This document shows, piece by piece, positions 20,075-29,715 of a DNA stretch of 64,000 nt. The notes beneath the pieces are model-generated. The model did not search any database and was not told the origin of the DNA. It was given only the letters and a program-made list of their open reading frames with translations. Source of the DNA: Staphylococcus roterodami (GTDB lineage Bacteria; Bacillota; Bacilli; Staphylococcales; Staphylococcaceae); NCBI GenBank assembly GCA_022493055.1, contig CP092781.1, forward strand, positions 1,550,001 through 1,614,000, given 5' to 3'. The number at the start of each line of letters is the position of its first letter. Position 1 is the first letter of the stretch. The position numbers and the translations under genes were made by a program.

Positions 20075-20698
20075 CTATTCTTTATATAATGCTACTAATA
20101 ATTTAGCTATTGTTGTTTTTGAAATTCTTCCAATGACTTCAAATTTATGATTGTGCTTTTTTCTAACAATCGGGATAGAATCTATCTCTTTTTCAATCAT
20201 TTGGTCAGCGGCATATATGACTAATTCACTTTCTTCTAAATAAGTTACATTTGGCATACGAGTCATATTAACACTGATTGGTACTGTATGAATATCTGCA
20301 CCTATCATTGATGCTCTTAATAAATCTTTCCTAGAACATACGCCAACAAAATCATTTTCTTCATTTATAATAAATAATGTGCTAACATCTTCTAAAAAAA
20401 TTGTGCAAATAGCATCATATACTGTTGTGTTCTCTCTAAGAACAACTGGTTGAGACATATAGTCTTTTACTTCGTATTGTCTTAACTTATCATTAAAAAA
20501 TTTGTCTTTAGATTTGCCTGAATAATAATATCCAACTCGGGGACGTGCTTCTAAAAAACCTGACATTGTTAGTATGGCTAAATCTGGTCTAAGTGTTGCT
20601 CTTGTTAAATTTAATTTGTCTGCTATTTGTTCGCCAGTAATAGGTCCTTTAGTTTTAACAATTTCGATGATTCGTTCTTGTCTTTGACTGAGTTCTAT
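20075..20698 (-). CDS. ccpN: CcpN-type repressor: HTH plus two CBS domains, apparent AUA start
   Basis: Repressor of gluconeogenic genes in Bacillus (CcpN/YqzB). The first canonical start, ATG at 20566, would give 163 residues and begin in the middle of the fold. The frame continues upstream for 44 codons encoding a winged helix that closely matches CcpN (ELSQRQERIIEIVKTKGP, then ITGEQIADKLNLTRATLR), back to an ATA at 20698 directly behind an in-frame stop. GGGGTGA lies six bases before this ATA and no ATG, GTG or TTG is available, so AUA is the likely initiator (207 residues). CBS domains occupy about 77-205. Promoter at 20729-20757. Confidence 0.82.
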   Translation of the reverse strand: MELSQRQERIIEIVKTKGPITGEQIADKLNLTRATLRPDLAILTMSGFLEARPRVGYYYSGKSKDKFFNDKLRQYEVKDYMSQPVVLRENTTVYDAICTIFLEDVSTLFIINEENDFVGVCSRKDLLRASMIGADIHTVPISVNMTRMPNVTYLEESELVIYAADQMIEKEIDSIPIVRKKHNHKFEVIGRISKTTIAKLLVALYKE

Positions 20699-20728
20699 AG
20701 GTCTTCACCCCTTTTTTATTCATATATT

Positions 20729-20757
20729 ATTATACCTATATTTCTTTCATGTCACAA
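20729..20757 (-). promoter_or_regulatory. SigA promoter of ccpN-yqfL
   Basis: Minus strand TTGTGA (20752-20757), 17-base spacer, TATAAT (20729-20734). Transcription would begin about 20 bases before the ATA start codon, so the GGGGTGA is included in the RNA. Confidence 0.68.
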
Positions 20758-20772
20758 ACACATTAATTTTAC

Positions 20773-20801
20773 TTGCCTTTAAATAATCAATCAATTAGAA
20801 T
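20773..20801 (+). promoter_or_regulatory. SigA promoter of the glyS T-box transcript
   Basis: TTGCCT (20773-20778), 17-base spacer, TAGAAT (20796-20801); start expected near 20808, in front of the T-box leader. Divergent from the ccpN promoter. Confidence 0.6.
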
Positions 20802-20807
20802 AAACGT

Positions 20808-21011
20808 ACAGCGAGTTAAGGAGAGTGTGAGCTTAACACTAAAGATTGGCGCAATAATCATTTTAAAATCAAAGCGAGTGACTACACTAATTTGGGTGGA
20901 ACCGCGGGTTAACTACGTAACTTATTTTGTATTTAATACAATTTAAAATATTAACTCGTCCCATGGAAGTAAAGCGTAAATTTTACGCTGTTATTTTCCA
21001 TGGGGCGTTTT
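20808..21011 (+). ncRNA. T-box riboswitch (glycine) controlling glyS
   Basis: The T-box sequence GGGTGGAACCGCGGG is at 20894-20908. Its TGGA pairs with an uncharged tRNA ending UCCA, fitting the U discriminator of tRNA-Gly. The 5' part folds as stem I (AGGAGAG and neighbouring elements around 20815-20890) with a GGC near 20848-20851 as candidate specifier. The terminator is 20957-21007: an outer 12-bp stem (CGTCCCATGGAA/TTCCATGGGGCG, one G-U), an inner AGCGTAAA stem, then TTTT. An AT-rich insert (about 20910-20955) separates T-box and terminator and may be the species-specific extra stem described for S. aureus glyS. Confidence 0.9.
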
Positions 21012-21032
21012 CATGTATGAGGAGAGGTAATT

Positions 21033-22424
21033 ATGGCAAAAGATATGGATACAATCGTTTCATTAGCAAAACACAGAGGTTTCGTGTTCCCTGGTAGTGA
21101 TATTTACGGTGGTTTATCAAACACTTGGGATTACGGTCCACTAGGTGTTGAATTAAAAAACAATGTAAAAAAAGCATGGTGGCAAAAATTTATCACACAA
21201 TCACCTTTTAACGTTGGTATCGATGCTGCAATTTTAATGAATCCAAAAGTATGGGAAGCATCTGGTCACTTAAACAACTTTAACGACCCTATGATTGATA
21301 ATAAAGACAGTAAAATTCGTTATCGTGCAGATAAATTAATTGAAGATTACATGCAAGATGTTAAAGGCGATGAAAACTTTATTGCAGATGGTTTAAGCTT
21401 TGAACAAATGAAAAAGATTATTGATGATGAAGGTATTGTTTGTCCTGTAAGTAAAACTGCTAACTGGACTGAAATTCGTCAATTCAATTTAATGTTTAAA
21501 ACATTCCAAGGTGTTACCGAAGATTCTACAAATGAAATTTTCTTACGCCCTGAAACTGCACAAGGTATTTTTGTAAACTATAAAAATGTGCAACGTTCTA
21601 TGCGTAAAAAATTACCATTTGGTATTGGTCAAATTGGTAAATCGTTCCGTAATGAAATCACACCTGGTAACTTCATCTTTAGAACAAGAGAATTCGAACA
21701 AATGGAACTTGAATTCTTCTGTAAACCTGGAGAAGAAATTGAATGGCAAAATTACTGGAAAACATTTGCAAGTGAATGGTTAACTAGCTTAAATATGAGC
21801 ACTGAAAATATGCGTTTACGTGATCATGACGAAGATGAACTTTCACATTATTCAAATGCTACAACTGATATTGAATATAAATTCCCATTTGGTTGGGGCG
21901 AACTATGGGGTATTGCTAGTCGTACTGATTTCGACTTACGTAAACATGCCGAACATTCTGGCGAAGATTTCAGATATCATGATCCAGAAACAAACGAAAA
22001 GTATATTCCTTATTGTATCGAACCATCTCTTGGTGCAGATCGTGTTACTTTAGCATTCTTATGTGATGCATATGATGAAGAAGGCGTTGAAGGTAGTAAA
22101 GATGCTCGTACAGTTCTACACTTCCACCCTGCATTAGCACCATATAAAGCAGCGATTTTACCATTAAGTAAAAAATTATCTGGTGAAGCGATTAAAATTT
22201 TCGAACAATTAAGTTCTAAATTCTCAATTGACTTCGATGAATCACAATCAATCGGTAAAAGATACCGTCGTCAAGATGAAATCGGTACACCTTACTGTGT
22301 AACATTTGACTTTGATTCATTAGAAGATAATCAAGTTACAGTACGTGACAGAGATTCTATGGAACAAGTTCGTATGCCAATTTCAGAGTTAGAAGCATTC
22401 TTAACAGAAAAAACTAAATTCTAA
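21033..22424 (+). CDS. glyS: Glycyl-tRNA synthetase, single-chain (alpha2) type
   Basis: Charges tRNA-Gly for translation and, in staphylococci, for the pentaglycine bridge of the cell wall. The 463 residues contain class II motifs: motif 2 around [23 protein letters not shown] (about 205-227) and motif 3 with [13 protein letters not shown] (about 332-344), then the anticodon-binding domain (about 365-463). GAGGAGAGG precedes the ATG. Regulated by the T-box leader, and one of only three plus-strand genes here. Ends in a good terminator at 22440-22477. Confidence 0.97.
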   Translation: MAKDMDTIVSLAKHRGFVFPGSDIYGGLSNTWDYGPLGVELKNNVKKAWWQKFITQSPFNVGIDAAILMNPKVWEASGHLNNFNDPMIDNKDSKIRYRADKLIEDYMQDVKGDENFIADGLSFEQMKKIIDDEGIVCPVSKTANWTEIRQFNLMFKTFQGVTEDSTNEIFLRPETAQGIFVNYKNVQRSMRKKLPFGIGQIGKSFRNEITPGNFIFRTREFEQMELEFFCKPGEEIEWQNYWKTFASEWLTSLNMSTENMRLRDHDEDELSHYSNATTDIEYKFPFGWGELWGIASRTDFDLRKHAEHSGEDFRYHDPETNEKYIPYCIEPSLGADRVTLAFLCDAYDEEGVEGSKDARTVLHFHPALAPYKAAILPLSKKLSGEAIKIFEQLSSKFSIDFDESQSIGKRYRRQDEIGTPYCVTFDFDSLEDNQVTVRDRDSMEQVRMPISELEAFLTEKTKF

Positions 22425-22439
22425 TAAACAAATAAACAG

Positions 22440-22477
22440 ATGAAGCTGAGTTCAAATTGGATTCAGCTTCATTTTTA
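22440..22477 (+). terminator. glyS terminator
   Basis: ATGAAGCTGA (22440-22449) and TCAGCTTCAT (22463-22472) form a 10-bp stem followed by a T run. Confidence 0.88.
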
Positions 22478-22492
22478 TATTTTCATATTTTA

Positions 22493-22541
22493 AAAAGGTA
22501 TTTAAACAAACACAGCTTACGTGTCTACTTAAATACCTTTT
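22493..22541 (-). terminator. Terminator of the phoH-recO operon
   Basis: AAAAGGTATTTAA and TTAAATACCTTTT pair over 13 bp around a 23-base loop, directly after the recO stop; T runs on both strands. It converges with the glyS terminator. Confidence 0.8.
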
Positions 22542-22551
22542 ATATTTTTAA

Positions 22552-23304
22552 TTATTGTTCTAATCTTTTTAATTGGTTAATTAATTTCTGACTTTTAAAA
22601 AACAGACCAGCATATTCTCGATAAAGCATTAATATTAAGTCTGACATTTCGTCTATAATATCTTGATGTATATTTAATGCATTCATTTTATCTATTGGTA
22701 ACTTTTGCAATACATCTAAAAGATATAACGTTTTATTCGATAAAATAACAGCATGCGGATCTTTGAAAGCTTCTTGCTTAGATATAGCACCATCAAATTT
22801 AAAACTATAACCAACTAAATCAGCTTGTGTTAAATTACCACTTACAACACAATGGTCAAAAGATGCTGTGAATCCAAAACGATTCATACATTTTAACATT
22901 ACAATTACGGACATTAACTGAGCAGATGTACCTTCGTCTATTTTAGAAAGTACAAATTGTAGTAATTGATAATTATATGGTGCTATGTCGCCTTCATCCA
23001 TAGATCGATCAATTGTTTCAGCTGCTAAAGATGCATAACTACTCACATAAAGGTCCATTTGTAACTTATAATGCTGACTAATTACATCAACAGAATTCAA
23101 TGTTCCCATACCTCGCCATTGATTATAAATAAATAAACCATATACAAACATTTGTGTTTGAGCTTGTAAACCAGTTTTGACCTTTTTAGCTCGTCTTGCC
23201 ATTAGTGGTACTTTAGCCCCGTGTTCATTTAAAATCGTTATGATTTTATCAGATTCTCCATAATCGACTGCTTTGATAATGATCCCTTTTTGGCGCATTA
23301 ACAA
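22552..23304 (-). CDS. recO: DNA repair protein RecO
   Basis: Annealing/mediator protein of the RecFOR pathway that loads RecA on SSB-coated gaps. The 250 residues have an N-terminal OB fold (1-80, starting [21 protein letters not shown]) and a helical C-terminal domain. The TTG at 23304 is taken as start because GGTGA is six bases upstream; the ATG two codons later would be 12 or more bases from it. The zinc cysteines of some RecO proteins are not conserved as a full set (Cys at about 141 and 154 only). Last gene of the phoH operon. Confidence 0.93.
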   Translation of the reverse strand: MLMRQKGIIIKAVDYGESDKIITILNEHGAKVPLMARRAKKVKTGLQAQTQMFVYGLFIYNQWRGMGTLNSVDVISQHYKLQMDLYVSSYASLAAETIDRSMDEGDIAPYNYQLLQFVLSKIDEGTSAQLMSVIVMLKCMNRFGFTASFDHCVVSGNLTQADLVGYSFKFDGAISKQEAFKDPHAVILSNKTLYLLDVLQKLPIDKMNALNIHQDIIDEMSDLILMLYREYAGLFFKSQKLINQLKRLEQ

Positions 23305-23325
23305 TTATCTTCACCACTTTTAAGA

Positions 23326-24225
23326 TTAATCTTGATCTTCAACATATCCAATTTGACGTATAAAATTCACTTTATTTCGCCAATCTCTTTGAACTTTTAC
23401 CCAAAGCTCTATATATACTTTTGAACCAAGCAACATTTCAATATCACGTCTTGCTCGTTTCCCAACTTCTTTTAACTTTTTACCGCCTTTACCGATGACT
23501 ATTCCTTTTTGAGAATCTCTTTCAACATAAATTGTCGCTTCGATATGTACGCGGTCTTCACTCTCTTTAACCATTCGATCTACATTTACACCAATTGCAT
23601 GAGGTATTTCTTCACTTGTTAAATGCAATATTTTTTCACGAATAATTTCACCTACAACAAATTGCTCTGGATGGTCTGAAATTTGATCATCAGGATAATA
23701 TTTTGGACCTTCTGGTAAATACGTTTTCAATACATCGATAAAATGATCTACATTTAAACCTTCCAATGCTGAAATAGGTACAATTTCTGTAAAATTCATA
23801 TATGTTTGATATTGTTCAATTTTAGGCATAAGCTCATCTGGATGTACTAAATCAATTTTATTTAATACTAAAAATACCGGTGTCTTAACATTTTTCAACA
23901 TTTCCATAATGTACTCATCGCCACGCCCAATATCTTCATTAGCATTAACCATAAACATAATGGCATCTATTTCAGATAAAGTATTTTTAGCAACTTTCAT
24001 CATATAATCACCTAATTTATGTTTAGGCTTATGAATTCCCGGTGTATCTATGAAAATAATTTGAGCATCATCTCTAGTCATTACACCTTGAATTTTATTT
24101 CTTGTTGTCTGTGCCTTATCAGACATAATTGCAATTTTATGTCCAATTACTCTATTCATAAATGTAGATTTCCCTACATTTGGTCTACCTATAATTGAAA
24201 CAAATCCTGATTTATGTTCTGTCAT
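23326..24225 (-). CDS. era: GTPase Era
   Basis: Essential GTPase that binds 16S rRNA near its 3' end during 30S assembly. The 299 residues carry G1 GRPNVGKST (13-21), G3 DTPGIH, G4 NKIDL, and a C-terminal KH domain with [11 protein letters not shown] (about 249-259). Directly abuts cdd. Part of phoH-ybeY-dgkA-cdd-era-recO, a cluster in which Era and YbeY both act on the small subunit. In staphylococci Era is also a (p)ppGpp target, known from the family. Confidence 0.97.
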   Translation of the reverse strand: MTEHKSGFVSIIGRPNVGKSTFMNRVIGHKIAIMSDKAQTTRNKIQGVMTRDDAQIIFIDTPGIHKPKHKLGDYMMKVAKNTLSEIDAIMFMVNANEDIGRGDEYIMEMLKNVKTPVFLVLNKIDLVHPDELMPKIEQYQTYMNFTEIVPISALEGLNVDHFIDVLKTYLPEGPKYYPDDQISDHPEQFVVGEIIREKILHLTSEEIPHAIGVNVDRMVKESEDRVHIEATIYVERDSQKGIVIGKGGKKLKEVGKRARRDIEMLLGSKVYIELWVKVQRDWRNKVNFIRQIGYVEDQD

Positions 24226-24630
24226 CTATTTTAAATCCTTTCCTGAAAAACCAAATGGGAGTAATTCTGCGACTGTCATCATTACCATGTCACCTTTATG
24301 ATTTGTCATATATACCGGCATATCATCATCGCATAATTCTTTTAACACTTGACGGCATGCACCACATGGTGATGAAGGTTTATCAGCATCTACAGTCACT
24401 GTGATTGATTCAAAATCTCCTGGTCGATACCCTTGTGAAATAGCCGATACTAAACTTGCTCTTTCTGCACAAATTGATAATGGATATGATGCATTTTCTA
24501 CATTTGTGCCATAAAACGTTCTACCATCTTTCGCTTTTAAATAAGCCCCTACTTTAAAATTGCTATATGGCGAATATGATTCTTGTTGTGCTTTTCTAAC
24601 TTCTTGAAAATAATGAGGTTGATAACTCAT
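24226..24630 (-). CDS. cdd: Cytidine deaminase
   Basis: Zinc enzyme converting cytidine/deoxycytidine to uridine/deoxyuridine in pyrimidine salvage. The 134 residues show the CAERAS motif (about 53-58; Cys53 zinc ligand, Glu55 catalytic) and PCGACRQV (about 86-93; two further zinc cysteines), the Cys-Cys-Cys site of tetrameric cytidine deaminases. Located between dgkA and era, as in Bacillus. Confidence 0.96.
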   Translation of the reverse strand: MSYQPHYFQEVRKAQQESYSPYSNFKVGAYLKAKDGRTFYGTNVENASYPLSICAERASLVSAISQGYRPGDFESITVTVDADKPSSPCGACRQVLKELCDDDMPVYMTNHKGDMVMMTVAELLPFGFSGKDLK

Positions 24631-24640
24631 ATATGCCTCC

Positions 24641-24985
24641 CTAAAATAACGCTATAAAATGTGGTACAAATACAATCAAGCCAATGATTACTGCTAAAAT
24701 CGAAACTATAAGAACACTAAATGCTGCTATATCTTTAGCATATTTTGCAAATTCATGATATTCAACTGTTACTAAATCAACAACATATTCAATTGCTGTA
24801 TTTAATGCTTCTACAGTTAAAACTAATGCAATGGCGATAAGTATAAATAGCCATTCAATTTGATTAATATTAAAAACGAAACCAAAAACTATTACAACTA
24901 TCATAGCAAACACATGTAATAAAAATTTATAGTCTTTTTGAATTAAGATTTTTAGTCCATCAAGTGCATATTTGAACCTTTTCAT
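24641..24985 (-). CDS. dgkA: Undecaprenol/diacylglycerol kinase (DgkA family)
   Basis: Small integral-membrane lipid kinase; the Gram-positive members mostly phosphorylate undecaprenol, recycling the cell-wall lipid carrier. The 114 residues have three transmembrane helices (about 20-38, 43-62, 88-112) and the conserved EALNTAIEYVVDL active-site segment (about 59-71) with the catalytic Glu. It overlaps neither neighbour but lies two bases after ybeY, so it is translated from the same transcript. Confidence 0.9.
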   Translation of the reverse strand: MKRFKYALDGLKILIQKDYKFLLHVFAMIVVIVFGFVFNINQIEWLFILIAIALVLTVEALNTAIEYVVDLVTVEYHEFAKYAKDIAAFSVLIVSILAVIIGLIVFVPHFIALF

Positions 24986-24987
24986 AG

Positions 24988-25455
24988 CTAGTCTCGCGTA
25001 AGGCCATATGCATTTAATATTGCATCTTGTCGACCAAACATTTCTCTTTCATCCGATTCTGTCATGTGATCATAACCTAATAGATGTAAAAATCCGTGTA
25101 ATGCTAAAAATCCTAACTCTCGTTCAAAAGAATGTCCATAATTATCCGCTTGTTCTTGAGCAACATCCGTGCAAATAATTATGTCTCCAAGTACACGTGG
25201 AATATCTAAATCACTAAAGTCTATTTCTGGCTCATCTTCTTCTAATGCAAATGAAATGACATCTGTAACTTTATCCTTATCACGATAAGTTCGATTAATT
25301 TCTTGAATTTCCTTTTTATCAACAAATGTCACAGACAGTTCAGCATCATCTTCAATATGTTCTTCATTTTTAGCAAACTCGAGTAAATCCTCAATTTGTC
25401 TATACCAATCATCTTTAACTAATCCAGTATGATCGCTAAAATCTATCGTAAACAT
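24988..25455 (-). CDS. ybeY: rRNA maturation endonuclease YbeY
   Basis: Single-strand RNA endonuclease for 16S 3'-end maturation and 70S quality control. The 155 residues carry the zinc site H-x3-H-x5-H as [11 protein letters not shown] (about 121-131). The start immediately follows the phoH stop. Together with Era in the same operon it forms a 30S maturation unit. Confidence 0.95.
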   Translation of the reverse strand: MFTIDFSDHTGLVKDDWYRQIEDLLEFAKNEEHIEDDAELSVTFVDKKEIQEINRTYRDKDKVTDVISFALEEDEPEIDFSDLDIPRVLGDIIICTDVAQEQADNYGHSFERELGFLALHGFLHLLGYDHMTESDEREMFGRQDAILNAYGLTRD

Positions 25456-26403
25456 TTAATTCTCTCCTTCATATTGTTCAATGATTTTACTTACTAATGG
25501 ATGTCTAACAACATCACTTTGATCTAGCTTTAAAATACTAATCCCCTTTACATTGCGTAATCTGTTAACTGCTTCTTTCAGACCACTTTTAACACCTTTG
25601 GGCAAGTCAATTTGAGTTTGGTCTCCGGTTACAACCATTTTAGAACCAAAGCCTAATCTTGTTAAAAACATTTTCATCTGTGCATGTGTCGTATTCTGAG
25701 CTTCATCAAGTATCACGAAAGCATCCTCTAAAGTTCGACCACGCATATATGCAAGTGGTGCAATTTCAATAATCCCTCTTTCAATGAAACGTTCTGTTTG
25801 TTCTCGACCTAGAACAGTATATAACCCATCATATAATGGTCTTAAGTAAGGGTCTACTTTTTCTTTTAAATCACCTGGCAAGAAACCAAGGGACTCTCCA
25901 GCTTCAACAGCAGGTCTAGTTAACACGATACGTTTTACAGAACCTTTACGAAGTTGTTTTGCTGCGTATACTACAGCTAAAAAAGTCTTGCCTGTGCCTG
26001 CAGGACCAATGCCAAAAACTAAATCATTATTTTTCATAGCATTGACATATAACCGTTGCCCCATTGTCTTTGCTCGAATCGTTTTACCAAAAGCATCTTT
26101 TGTTATTTCTTCATCATATAAATCTAATAAATGTTGTATTGTATTATTTTGGGCCATTTTTATAGCCGCTTCAACGTCTTTAATTGTTATATTATTACCT
26201 AACTCAATAACTTTTAGCAAATTGATTAATACAGATTCAGCTTTTTCAACATTTTCAATATTTATACCTTTAACGGCTACTTCTTGTCCTCTTGCATGGA
26301 TGACAACATCGAAACTCTCTTCAATTGCTTTTAAATGTTCATCATTATTACCTATCAAAGCTTGAGATTGGTTCATATCGTCTATTTGTATAATTCCAGG
26401 CAT
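25456..26403 (-). CDS. phoH: PhoH-family ATPase
   Basis: P-loop ATPase of the PhoH family, linked to RNA metabolism because it usually neighbours ybeY. The 315 residues have an N-terminal KH-like region (about 20-85) and an ATPase core with Walker A GPAGTGKT (about 132-139) and Walker B FVILDEAQN. An ATG six codons upstream (26421) is in frame, but AAGGAG lies seven bases before the ATG at 26403. First gene of the operon, with an extended -10 promoter at 26464-26472. Confidence 0.94.
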   Translation of the reverse strand: MPGIIQIDDMNQSQALIGNNDEHLKAIEESFDVVIHARGQEVAVKGINIENVEKAESVLINLLKVIELGNNITIKDVEAAIKMAQNNTIQHLLDLYDEEITKDAFGKTIRAKTMGQRLYVNAMKNNDLVFGIGPAGTGKTFLAVVYAAKQLRKGSVKRIVLTRPAVEAGESLGFLPGDLKEKVDPYLRPLYDGLYTVLGREQTERFIERGIIEIAPLAYMRGRTLEDAFVILDEAQNTTHAQMKMFLTRLGFGSKMVVTGDQTQIDLPKGVKSGLKEAVNRLRNVKGISILKLDQSDVVRHPLVSKIIEQYEGEN

Positions 26404-26463
26404 ACACGCGCTCCTTTTCATATTTCATTAATATTCATTCTTAGATGCTTTAATATCTACTTA

Positions 26464-26472
26464 ATTATATCA
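26464..26472 (-). promoter_or_regulatory. Extended -10 promoter of the phoH operon
   Basis: Minus strand TGA-TATAAT (26464-26472), about 60 bases before the phoH start; no good -35 at 17 bases, which an extended -10 can offset. Confidence 0.55.
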
Positions 26473-26641
26473 TGCTATTTATTGATTTAAACATCTTTGC
26501 ATCGACTTACTTATATTTCTTTATTAGAAGCGACCTTAATTTGACTTTTAAATTAGTTTCGATAGTATTTGTGGTTAAATGGAATCGAACTAAGCTTATA
26601 TGATTTTCAACATTTTGCAATATACGTAGTTTGACGTAAAA

Positions 26642-26674
26642 AAACAAGCACTATCTTTATGACAGTGCTTGTTT
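26642..26674 (-). terminator. Terminator of the nfeD-floA operon
   Basis: AAACAAGCACT (26642-26652) and AGTGCTTGTTT (26664-26674) form a perfect 11-bp stem with an 11-base loop, 10 bases after the last stop, with an A/T-rich base. Confidence 0.85.
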
Positions 26675-26683
26675 CATTTAATA

Positions 26684-27382
26684 TTATAACTGTTTTGGTT
26701 TAGCTAAAATTTCTGACCATATCATGCCATTGATAACTTCATCGTTATCAAATTGGAAAGCTGATTTAGTCATACCTTTTTCAACATTTTGAGAATTAAG
26801 TAATTGTTTTAATTTCAAACGTTTTGTACGCTCTGATAAATATTTATCTTCAATAATATCACGAGCACGTTTTTCCATTTTAGCAATTTGCTTTTCTTTT
26901 TCTTTGTCTATATCGCTACGAATCGTTTTAATATCATCTCTAAGTGATTTTTCTAATTGACGTCTAATTTCGTCAGAATTATCTTGTCTAGAAGGGCGTT
27001 GTTTCTGTTCCACCGGTTCTGTTCTAGGCACTGTTATTGGTTTCTCTTTCATTGGTTTTAATTCTGGTTGCTTTTTAGGTGCCATAGGTTCTACAGTCGG
27101 TTTCGATTTAGGCTCTTCTTTTGGAAGTTCATCGAATAAAGGTGGTAACGTATCATCATATTTTCTTTTCGATGATTTCTTTTCTTCTTCATTTAATTCT
27201 TCACTTATTTCTTTAAACGTTCGCTCAATTTCTTCAAAAAAGCCACCTTTTTTTGGTTCATTATCGGTAGATGTTTTTTGAGGTGGCTTTTGATTTTGTC
27301 TATCTTTATGACTATTTTCGCGCATAGTGGTAATGATAGAAATGATCACTGATATGACAAAAATTAGAATACCGACACTCAT
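26684..27382 (-). CDS. Uncharacterised membrane-anchored protein of the flotillin operon
   Basis: I do not recognise a characterised family. The 232 residues begin with one transmembrane helix (about 2-20), then a long hydrophilic stretch rich in Lys, Glu and Pro (about 25-140), and a helical, coiled-coil-like C-terminal part (about 135-200; EEIRRQLEKSLRDDIKTI-type repeats). The ATG has AGAGGTGA upstream. It follows floA by 16 bases and ends at a strong terminator, so it is the third gene of nfeD-floA-x. B. subtilis has an unrelated short gene (yqfB) at this place. A role as FloA partner or membrane scaffold is inference from position only. Confidence 0.75.
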   Translation of the reverse strand: MSVGILIFVISVIISIITTMRENSHKDRQNQKPPQKTSTDNEPKKGGFFEEIERTFKEISEELNEEEKKSSKRKYDDTLPPLFDELPKEEPKSKPTVEPMAPKKQPELKPMKEKPITVPRTEPVEQKQRPSRQDNSDEIRRQLEKSLRDDIKTIRSDIDKEKEKQIAKMEKRARDIIEDKYLSERTKRLKLKQLLNSQNVEKGMTKSAFQFDNDEVINGMIWSEILAKPKQL

Positions 27383-27398
27383 TTAATCACCTCTCGAC

Positions 27399-28388
27399 TT
27401 AATGTTCAGGCGACTCATCATCACTTTGATCAGTTCGTTTATTTATTGCATTTCTCATACCTGTATCAGCTTCAATATTTTTCAAATTGTAATAATCTTT
27501 AACACTGATATTACCTGAGCGTAATGCTTCAGCCATAGCTAGTGGTACTTCGGATTCTGCTTCAACTACTTTAGCATGCATTTCTTGAACACGGGCTTTC
27601 ATTTCTTGCTCAGTTGCAACGGCCATTGCTCTACGTTCTTCGGCTTTCGCTTGTGCAATATTTTTATCCGCTAATGCTTGTTCAGTTTGTAAATCTGCAC
27701 CAATATTTTTACTAATATCAACGTCAGCAATATCAATTGATAAAATTTCAAATGCAGTACCTGAATCTAAACCTTTGCTTAAAACTGTTTTAGAAATATT
27801 ATCTGGGTTTTCAAGTACTTCTGTATGGTGCTTACTAGAACCGATTGTTGAAACGATACCTTCACCAACACGTGCAATGATTGTTTCTTCACCAGCACCA
27901 CCAACAAGTCGAGCAATATTAGCTCTAACTGTGATACGAGCTTTCGCTTTCACTTCAATACCATTCATTGCTACACCTGCAATAAATGGTGTTTCAATAA
28001 CTTTAGGATTAACCGACATTTGAACCGCTTCTAATACGTCACGTCCTGCAAGATCAATTGCAGCTGCACGCTCGAAAGGAAGATCAATGTCAGCACGTTG
28101 TGCAGCAATATTAGCGTCAACAACTCTATCAACATTTCCTCCTGCTAGATAATGCGATTCTAATTGGTTTGTTGTTAATGCAAGTCCTGCTTTATGCGCT
28201 TTAATTAATGGCGCTATAACTTTTCTTGGAGATACACGACGTAAACGCATACCAACCAATGTTCCTATACCAACATGAACGCCAGCTGCTAACGCTGAAA
28301 TCCATAAGCCTATCGGTACAAATGAGAATAAAATAAGTAATGCAACTACTATAATAACTGCTATTACGATAAAACTTAAACTAAACAT
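27399..28388 (-). CDS. floA: Flotillin-like protein FloA
   Basis: Forms functional membrane microdomains; in S. aureus FloA assemblies affect secretion and oligomerisation of other membrane proteins. The 329 residues have an N-terminal membrane hairpin (about 4-45), the SPFH/PHB domain and a C-terminal coiled coil with repeated Glu/Ala segments (about 225-290; [17 protein letters not shown]). Second gene after nfeD, the usual pairing of flotillins with NfeD proteins. Confidence 0.95.
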   Translation of the reverse strand: MFSLSFIVIAVIIVVALLILFSFVPIGLWISALAAGVHVGIGTLVGMRLRRVSPRKVIAPLIKAHKAGLALTTNQLESHYLAGGNVDRVVDANIAAQRADIDLPFERAAAIDLAGRDVLEAVQMSVNPKVIETPFIAGVAMNGIEVKAKARITVRANIARLVGGAGEETIIARVGEGIVSTIGSSKHHTEVLENPDNISKTVLSKGLDSGTAFEILSIDIADVDISKNIGADLQTEQALADKNIAQAKAEERRAMAVATEQEMKARVQEMHAKVVEAESEVPLAMAEALRSGNISVKDYYNLKNIEADTGMRNAINKRTDQSDDESPEH

Positions 28389-28405
28389 GGTATCGCTCCT
28401 TTTAA

Positions 28406-29113
28406 TTAATCTACTTCCCTCACAACTACTCTCGTTCCTTCTACTTCAAGGATTTTAACGGTTTTATTGCGTAAAATGAAGTTACCATCTGAAACGGCGT
28501 CAATACGCTCATTTTCACAAAAAATAATCCCTGCTGGACGAAGATCTGTAACTGTTTGAGCAGTTTTTCCTACGAGATGCGAGCGGTTATCATGCGAATT
28601 GTAACCTGACTCAGAATTAGTTGAATCTTTTAAGATAACTTTATCCAAAAACGGAATCTTCCTGTTGAAAATTTTCACTAATATCACCCATTCTACGATT
28701 GTTAAAATCAACGCAACAATAACATTAGCAAGCATAAATAGCAAATTATCACCGAGCGTTGTTATACTTACAGTTATCAGTATCATGCCAATAATACCAA
28801 TTACTGCACCAACTACAAATAATTCAATTACAACTAATATAACGCCAATTGAGAAAATTAAGATAGAATGCATATTGACATTTCCCTGGATGAGAAACCC
28901 CAAAAATAAAATAAGTAATGATAATGAAGCAATTATACCAGCTGCATTGATTTTTTTAGAGTAAAGTTGATATACAAATCCTAAAAATGTCAAACAGGTT
29001 AATATTAACGTAAAAATAGGTTGAACAATTATATTACTAACTTGTTCAACCCATGTGTCTCCAGTAGCTGATTCCAAGATAGTAGTCATTTGTAAAAAAT
29101 TATTATAACTCAC
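28406..29113 (-). CDS. NfeD-family membrane protein, flotillin partner
   Basis: NfeD1b-type protein usually encoded beside flotillin. The 235 residues include about four to five transmembrane helices (30-150) and a C-terminal soluble OB-fold domain (about 175-235; [14 protein letters not shown]) ending in VVREVD. No N-terminal serine-protease domain is present, so it is the short form. The start codon is GTG behind GAGGTGAAATT. First gene of the operon, with a TATAAT at 29137-29142 upstream. Confidence 0.88.
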   Translation of the reverse strand: MSYNNFLQMTTILESATGDTWVEQVSNIIVQPIFTLILTCLTFLGFVYQLYSKKINAAGIIASLSLLILFLGFLIQGNVNMHSILIFSIGVILVVIELFVVGAVIGIIGMILITVSITTLGDNLLFMLANVIVALILTIVEWVILVKIFNRKIPFLDKVILKDSTNSESGYNSHDNRSHLVGKTAQTVTDLRPAGIIFCENERIDAVSDGNFILRNKTVKILEVEGTRVVVREVD

Positions 29114-29439
29114 AATTTCACCTCGCCCTCACATTAATTATACATGAAAACGAATTTACATTATAGTTAAAAGAACCAATAGAATACCAAATTGATTAAT
29201 TCAAAACTACATAAGTATTCATATTTAATTCTCATTAAACATAGACTTGATTATAATTTTCAGAGATGCATTTTAAATAAGATACGTTTCTGATTTAGTT
29301 ATTGCATTTTGCTGATTTATTATATAGAATCCGAAAAATTGAGCAATAAAAAACATCACCTATTAGCGAAAGTCACTAATAGGTGATGTTTACTTTATAT
29401 AATTAATATTCGTGTTGAGGGAGTCAACAGAGGTATTAA
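29114..29439. other. Intergenic region nfeD-rpsU
   Basis: Holds a TATAAT (29137-29142, minus) probably serving nfeD and the rpsU terminator at 29351-29391. The AT-rich middle (29180-29340) shows no ORF or structure I can support. Confidence 0.6.
29351..29391 (-). terminator. rpsU terminator
   Basis: Arms 29351-29366 and 29376-29391 form a perfect 16-bp stem with a 9-base loop and A/T flanks, about 50 bases after the rpsU stop. Confidence 0.88.
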
Positions 29440-29616
29440 TTATTTGAATTTACGTTTACGTGCAGCTTCTGATTTCTTTTTACGTTTTACGCTTGGTTTT
29501 TCGTAAAATTCACGTTTACGTACTTCTTGGATTGTTCCACTTTTAGAAACTGAACGTTTAAATCTACGTAACGCATCTTCAAGTGATTCATTTTTACGTA
29601 CTACTGTTTTAGACAT
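29440..29616 (-). CDS. rpsU: 30S ribosomal protein S21
   Basis: 58-residue basic small-subunit protein ([20 protein letters not shown]), needed for initiation near the 16S 3' end. The frame extends upstream to 29643, but that stretch contains the ribosome binding site (GGAGGGAGGG), so the ATG at 29616 is the start. Monocistronic, with promoter 29687-29715 and a strong terminator. Confidence 0.96.
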
Positions 29617-29686
29617 CTGTATTTCCCTCCCTCCAAATATCAACGGAACTTTATAGTCAATTGCACAGTAAAACTATGCATTTATA

Positions 29687-29715
29687 AGTATAATATATCT
29701 GTAATTTATGGTCAA
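29687..29715 (-). promoter_or_regulatory. SigA promoter of rpsU
   Basis: Minus strand TTGACC (29710-29715), 17-base spacer, TATACT (29687-29692), giving a leader of about 65 bases. Confidence 0.7.
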
